NCBI GenBank assembly: GCA_965262315.1
Contig: CBDHFJ010000064.1
Location: 1-8,183 of the forward strand
Source: JBCCFK01 sp965262315
Lineage (GTDB): Bacteria; Actinomycetota; Acidimicrobiia; Acidimicrobiales; UBA8592
Reading direction: 5' to 3'
DNA: 8,183 bases
Shown here one piece after another: positions 5,689 through 8,183 of this stretch (positions within the stretch are counted from its first letter, which is position 1; each line of letters starts with the position of its first letter). A model generated the notes under the pieces. That model did no database searches and was not told the DNA's origin. It saw nothing but the letters and a program-made list of their open reading frames with translations. Position numbers and translations under genes: made by a program.

Positions 5689-6099
5689 GTGCTCGTCGAC
5701 ACCAACATCTGGTTGATCGCCGCAGACCGACGCGCAGCCCGCCATCGCGAGATCATCGATCTCATCGGTACCGAGGTCTGGGCGGCGCCGTCGCCGGTGA
5801 TCGCAGAATCTGCGTGGCTGATCCTGGACAGGCTCGGGAGCGGACCTCACCAGCGATTCCTCCGCCTGATCACCTCTGGACAGCTCGAGCCGATCGACCT
5901 CAACGCCGATGACTGGCAGCGTTGCGAAGAACTCTGCGCCACCTACGCCGACCTGCGACTCGACCTCGTCGACGCGAGTCTGATCGCGATCGCCGAGCGG
6001 CTCGGCGAGACCCAATTGGCGACGCTCAACCACCGCGATTTCGCGGTCGTCCGTCCCGCTCACACGGACGCGTTCGAGCTGCTCCCCCGTTCCAGTTGA
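5689..6099 (+). CDS. vapC: VapC-type toxin, PIN-domain ribonuclease
   Basis: A 136-residue PIN-domain protein of normal VapC length. The acidic residues that hold Mg2+ are all present: Asp4 in MLVDTNIWLIAA, Glu40 in SPVIAESAWLIL, Asp95 in LDLVDASLIAIAERLG, and Asp117 in ATLNHRDFAVVRP. VapC toxins cut specific RNAs (tRNA or rRNA loops) and stop growth until neutralised by VapB. Its target cannot be predicted from sequence. It starts with GTG immediately after the antitoxin stop; there is no separate ribosome binding site, so it depends on translation of the antitoxin. All motifs are in frame, so the module looks intact, in contrast to several damaged genes around it. It lies about 430 bp inside the tRNA-Gly fragment, a common place for stability modules on integrated elements. 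Confidence 0.93.
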   Translation: MLVDTNIWLIAADRRAARHREIIDLIGTEVWAAPSPVIAESAWLILDRLGSGPHQRFLRLITSGQLEPIDLNADDWQRCEELCATYADLRLDLVDASLIAIAERLGETQLATLNHRDFAVVRPAHTDAFELLPRSS

Positions 6100-6116
6100 G
6101 CGAACCGTCGACAGCC

Positions 6117-6146
6117 AGGCACCCCACCGCCGCAACGACGGTGCCT
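6117..6146 (+). terminator. Inverted repeat after vapC, weak terminator candidate
   Basis: AGGCACC (6117-6123) and GGTGCCT (6140-6146) can form a 7-bp stem with a 16-nt loop, about 20 bp after the toxin stop. No T-run follows, so termination is only suggested by position. Confidence 0.35.
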
Positions 6147-6247
6147 CGAGTGAGCGCCGATCCAGGGTCTGACCCGAGCTGACTAGAGATTTTGCCCCGC
6201 CGTTCGTTGTCACGCTCGGCGTGATGTTCAGCGACGGAGTGTGGACG

Positions 6248-6296
6248 CAACGCAGCCGCGGATGCGTTGGACGGCCACCTCTCCGACCGCGGCTGC
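6248..6296. repeat. Nested inverted repeats in the convergent gap
   Basis: Two overlapping folds exist. CAACGCA (6248-6254) pairs with TGCGTTG (6263-6269) over an 8-nt loop GCCGCGGA; alternatively GCAGCCGCGG (6252-6261) pairs with CCGCGGCTGC (6287-6296) over 25 nt. Both are perfect and mutually exclusive. They lie between the converging vapC and lipoprotein genes (ends at 6099 and 6379), so a two-way terminator is the simplest reading. The rest of this gap holds three tandem GTCGGC units (6317-6334) and no gene. Confidence 0.5.
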
Positions 6297-6378
6297 ACCA
6301 CGTCCCAGATGGCGTCGTCGGCGTCGGCGTCGGCGACCCCATGTCGTACGAAACCCTCGCGCTCCGATGTCCGAGCGC

Positions 6379-6762
6379 TCAGCGCAGCTCGATTATCTCG
6401 ACGTCGACACCCGCCGATTCGCCGGGTAGCGGGTTCGCCGTCCGGAACCGGAGGATGCTCTCGACCGGCACTGACGGGCAGTCCCCGGTGGCCTCGTACG
6501 TCACCGCGACGCCGATGTCTGCGTTGGCGGTCCCCATGAACTGCGCATCGACCTCGAACGGACAACCGCTCGGGACCCAACGGACAGTGACCATCGACCC
6601 TGCTGCTGTGACAACTGGAGCGTCATCGGCCGTGCGGTCGGTGAGGGCGTCGAGCACCAGCTCGTACTCCCACTCCTCGACCACCCCGCGGAGTGGAGGC
6701 GCGTCGCCGCACGACGACGCCAGAGCCACCACGAGGAGTGTCAGCAGCGTGCGATGGACCAC
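6379..6762 (-). CDS. Small lipoprotein, uncharacterised
   Basis: A 127-residue exported protein. From the GTG at 6762 it begins MVHRTLLTLLVVALASSCGD: a short basic start, a hydrophobic core and a lipobox-like LASSC with the acylated Cys at residue 18. The mature part is about 110 residues, strand-rich (WEYELVLDALTD, SMVTVRWVPSG, VAVTYEATG, VDVEIIELR), with two Cys (SGCPFEVD, TGDCPSV) that may bridge. An ATG at 6792 would add ten residues (MCDRLRDTHA) and move a charged segment in front of the signal peptide; its nearest GAGGA is 13 bases away. I prefer 6762 because GATACT ends six bases before it, the same leaderless layout as its neighbours. No named family was recognised. It may be partner to the following lipoprotein gene upstream on the same strand, which has a similar plan. 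Confidence 0.75.
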   Translation of the reverse strand: MVHRTLLTLLVVALASSCGDAPPLRGVVEEWEYELVLDALTDRTADDAPVVTAAGSMVTVRWVPSGCPFEVDAQFMGTANADIGVAVTYEATGDCPSVPVESILRFRTANPLPGESAGVDVEIIELR

Positions 6763-6831
6763 TGCATGAGTATCGCGGAGACGATCACACATCGTGAGCG
6801 CTGCGTCCTCCCGGCCATCACGGGACCCGAG

Positions 6832-7361
6832 TCAGCTGCCGAGCCGTTGGACGCTGATGATCTCGGGGTCAGGGAGCTCATCCTCGCGGTACTGCCCCTC
6901 GACGAGGAAGGCGAACACTTGGAACTCTCCCCCCGGCGTCTCCCAGAGCTCCGGCGCGACCTGCCGATCGCCGACCTGCAACCGGAGCCCGCTCACGTCA
7001 GGCAGCGCCACTCCGAAGACCGACCCGACGTAGTCGACGAGTGGCTGCCCCGCAGGCTGTTGCCCGCCCCTGAAGCGCCCAAGGCGACGGGGAACTCGTC
7101 GGTGGGCTCCGAACCGCAGAAGGCACCCAGCTGTGGACCGGAGACGACCTCGCCGGGCTCGAGGTTGTCAGTCCGGGTGCCCAGTGCCGTGCAGAACTGT
7201 CCGTCCCGCTCGTACAGCTCGTATTGCACTCGCTCGCCGTCGACCTCGAGCTCACCCTGCACCGGTGTCATCGACGAGCCACACGCACCGACGATGCAGA
7301 GAACGCCGAACGCAGTGGCAAGGCACGACCCCCTCCCCAAACCAGCGCCGCCATTCGCCAC
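6832..7361 (-). pseudogene. Small lipoprotein gene with a frameshift
   Basis: Read from GTG 7361, the protein begins with a weakly charged stretch (MANGGAGLGRGS), a hydrophobic core CLATAFGVLCIVGAC and lipobox VGAC (Cys27), then GSSMTPVQGELEVDGERVQY, two further Cys (GQFCTALG, GAFCGSE) and EPTDEFPVALGA. At about 7055-7085 this frame decays, while the next frame continues with protein-like sequence: GGQQPAGQPLVDYVGSVFGV, ALPDVSGLRLQVGD, then WETPGGEFQVFAFLVEGQYR and a stop at 6832-6834. One or two lost or gained bases in the G-rich run there would restore a single lipoprotein of about 175 residues. Decay and sequencing error cannot be separated here. The -10-like GATGAT (7373-7368) lies six bases before the GTG. 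Its start overlaps the end of the nucleotidyltransferase frame by 94 bp. Function is unknown. Confidence 0.7.
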
Positions 7362-7792
7362 GGCCCCATCATCGCGCGAGCCCCAACCGCGTCGGAGGCG
7401 GCCAGGCACACGAGCAGACGCTCGATCGCTTCGGCAGATCCAGGCTGCCGTCTGGGCGGTCCCGCGATGGATGGGCACAGGTCAGCTGGGCCATGCGTCG
7501 TCACGAGCGTGAGCGTCGACATCTGCCGGAGTTGCCGGGGATGGGGATCGAACGGGATCCCCTCCGGCACACCCTCCACCCGAAGCCGGGCATCGATCGA
7601 ACGCAGCGCCGCAGCCAGATGCTCCAAGTTCTCCATCACCAGCAACGGACAGATATCGATGTCCACGGTCGCATGCCCGGTGTCGTGAAGCCGTGCCGCA
7701 ACCCCACCGATCACCACGAAATCCACCCCGTGATCGCCAAGCACCTGGCAGAAACCGGCAATGCGGTCGTCGTCGATCTCGCGGTCAGCCAC
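7268..7792 (-). CDS. MNT-type nucleotidyltransferase, probable partner of the HTH protein
   Basis: A 174-residue protein with the minimal nucleotidyltransferase fold. VDFVVIGGVAARLHD carries the GG pair (29-30), TVDIDI supplies the two metal-binding Asp residues (44 and 46), and THGPADLC near residue 100-106 supplies the third Asp (104). NLEHLAAALRSIDARLRVEG, then VPEGIPFDPHPRQLRQMSTL are typical of actinobacterial members. The C-terminal third is weaker: LVCLAASDAVGARAMMGPWR, then MAAL aligns by eye to the family's V.VA..DDVI.SK.AAGR.KD.AAL, but the key Lys/Asp of that stretch are missing, so it may be drifted or frame-damaged. The last 94 bases overlap the start of the next lipoprotein frame. 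GTG at 7792 overlaps the readthrough extension of the HTH gene by 8 bases. Similar enzymes act as toxins (AbiEii/MenT type) or as resistance enzymes; the small HTH neighbour favours a toxin-antitoxin-like module. Confidence 0.8.
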   Translation of the reverse strand: MADREIDDDRIAGFCQVLGDHGVDFVVIGGVAARLHDTGHATVDIDICPLLVMENLEHLAAALRSIDARLRVEGVPEGIPFDPHPRQLRQMSTLTLVTTHGPADLCPSIAGPPRRQPGSAEAIERLLVCLAASDAVGARAMMGPWRMAALVWGGGRALPLRSAFSASSVRVARR

Positions 7793-7850
7793 GGGCGCTG
7801 AGCAACCGGTAGCCCTGTGACTCCAGGCGGGAACGTTCCGCTTCGCTCAA
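7785..7850 (-). other. In-frame continuation of the HTH gene beyond TAG
   Basis: 21 codons without stop after the TAG read LSEAERSRLESQGYRLLSAR and G, then TGA. The composition (Glu, Arg, Leu, Ser) is that of a helical tail and fits EWEA before the stop. The stretch also contains the 10-bp palindrome GGAACGTTCC (7830-7839). Confidence 0.5.
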
Positions 7851-8102
7851 CTACGCCTCCCACTCGGCAAGGGTCGCGTCGTGCCGATCCTGTTCCACCA
7901 CCTCCATCCGCAGTTCCAGGCCCGCCCGAGCCAACAACCGCAACAGCGTTGGCACCGTGGGCTGACGTCGACCCGATTCATACGCCGACAGTGTCGGCTG
8001 CGCGATCCCGAGCAGATCAGCAAACGCCGTCTGCGACAGCCCGAGCCTCAGCCGAGCCGACAGCAATAGCGCACCAGCGACTTGTTCCTCTACCGACTCC
8101 AC
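7851..8102 (-). CDS. XRE-family HTH regulator, with a possible premature stop
   Basis: An 83-residue DNA-binding protein of the Xre/Cro HTH_3 type: VAGALLLSARLRLGLSQTAF, ADLLGIAQPTLSAYESGRRQ, then PTVPTLLRLLARAGLELRME, which is the complete five-helix domain. It stops with TAG at 7851-7853 after EQDRHDATLAEWEA. In the same frame, 21 more protein-like codons follow (LSEAERSRLESQGYRLLSAR then G) to a TGA at 7785-7787 that overlaps the GTG of the nucleotidyltransferase by 8 bases, as expected of an operon. So the TAG may be a nonsense mutation that removed the tail, or be read through; the DNA-binding domain itself is intact. Start is GTG 8102, seven bases after a good promoter; the frame is open to 8168 but an upstream start would lie inside that promoter. 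Confidence 0.8.
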   Translation of the reverse strand: MESVEEQVAGALLLSARLRLGLSQTAFADLLGIAQPTLSAYESGRRQPTVPTLLRLLARAGLELRMEVVEQDRHDATLAEWEA

Positions 8103-8109
8103 AACCCAT

Positions 8110-8138
8110 AGCGTATCGTCTATTGCATTGCTGGCCAA
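8110..8138 (-). promoter_or_regulatory. Promoter of the HTH/nucleotidyltransferase pair
   Basis: On the minus strand TTGGCC (8138-8133), an exact 17-bp spacer, and TACGCT (8115-8110). The -10 ends seven bases before the GTG at 8102, pointing to a leaderless transcript. A TTGACA at 8168-8163 lies further up but has no good -10 at proper distance. Confidence 0.6.
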
Positions 8139-8183
8139 GGGCAGGTTAGGGAACCGCGAGGCTGTCAATCAGTTCTCTGACCA

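Noticed and set aside
6317..6334. Three GTCGGC units as a CRISPR or minisatellite
   Set aside because: Units are 6 bp without spacers; ordinary simple-sequence drift in GC-rich DNA.
5086..6342. 418-residue minus-strand open frame through the tRNA fragment and vapBC
   Set aside because: It is the complement of vapBC; the stretch ALAKVEVAGSRPVIRSR is simply the tRNA 3' end translated, a well-known false ORF.
6221..7033. Plus-strand open frames opposite the two small lipoproteins
   Set aside because: Ser/Arg/Pro-rich antisense reading; the minus-strand frames have signal peptides with lipoboxes.
8163..8168. TTGACA as -35 of the HTH gene
   Set aside because: The nearest -10-like TAACCT is only 14 bp away; the TTGGCC/TACGCT pair with 17-bp spacing fits much better.

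Overview
The window is GC-rich double-stranded DNA with strongly GC-biased third positions. Its content (YafY-type and TetR regulators, SRPBCC protein, VapBC, many small lipoproteins, apparently leaderless starts) suggests an actinobacterium. The C-terminal motif of the 506-residue lipoprotein reminds me of secreted proteins from Acidimicrobiia-like genomes; that placement is inference.

Left part (1-4900, chromosomal in character). A frameshifted TetR regulator (12-551) runs into a 506-residue lipoprotein (551-2071) through a TGATG stop/start overlap. After it lies a short gap with two copies of the palindrome CGTCCGCGGACG. Next is a divergent locus. On the minus strand, a DeoR/YafY-type HTH regulator (3499-2969) is followed 23 bp later by an uncharacterised 231-residue protein (2945-2250). 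On the plus strand, an uncharacterised 138-residue protein (3626-4042) is coupled by another TGATG overlap to an SRPBCC lipid/ligand-binding-fold protein (4042-4488). A perfect 10-3-10 inverted repeat (3535-3557) sits in the divergent promoter gap and is the natural candidate operator. A short frame at 4582-4902 then joins the P-loop start of a LuxR/AAA regulator to the last part of an acyl-CoA ligase: a deletion scar.

Boundary (4903-5421). There is no gene here. It holds, reading on the minus strand, the 3' 46 nt of tRNA-Gly(GCC) (5253-5208), cut in the anticodon stem-loop, followed by a perfect 14-bp terminator-like hairpin (5197-5167). This is the usual appearance of one end of an element integrated into a tRNA gene. 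The displaced tRNA end plus its terminator lies on the left, so the foreign DNA is expected to the right.

Right part (5422-8183, accessory in character). It holds a VapBC toxin-antitoxin pair (5422-6099, plus), two small lipoprotein genes on the minus strand (6762-6379, and a frameshifted one at 7361-6832), and an HTH/nucleotidyltransferase pair (8102-7851 and 7792-7268, minus). The latter pair looks like a second toxin-antitoxin-like module. Its HTH gene has an in-frame TAG, after which coding-like sequence continues to the start of the nucleotidyltransferase. Five genes have a -10-like hexamer 6-7 nt before the start codon, and I see no convincing Shine-Dalgarno close to those starts, consistent with leaderless transcripts. 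No integrase is visible; if there is one it should lie beyond position 8183.
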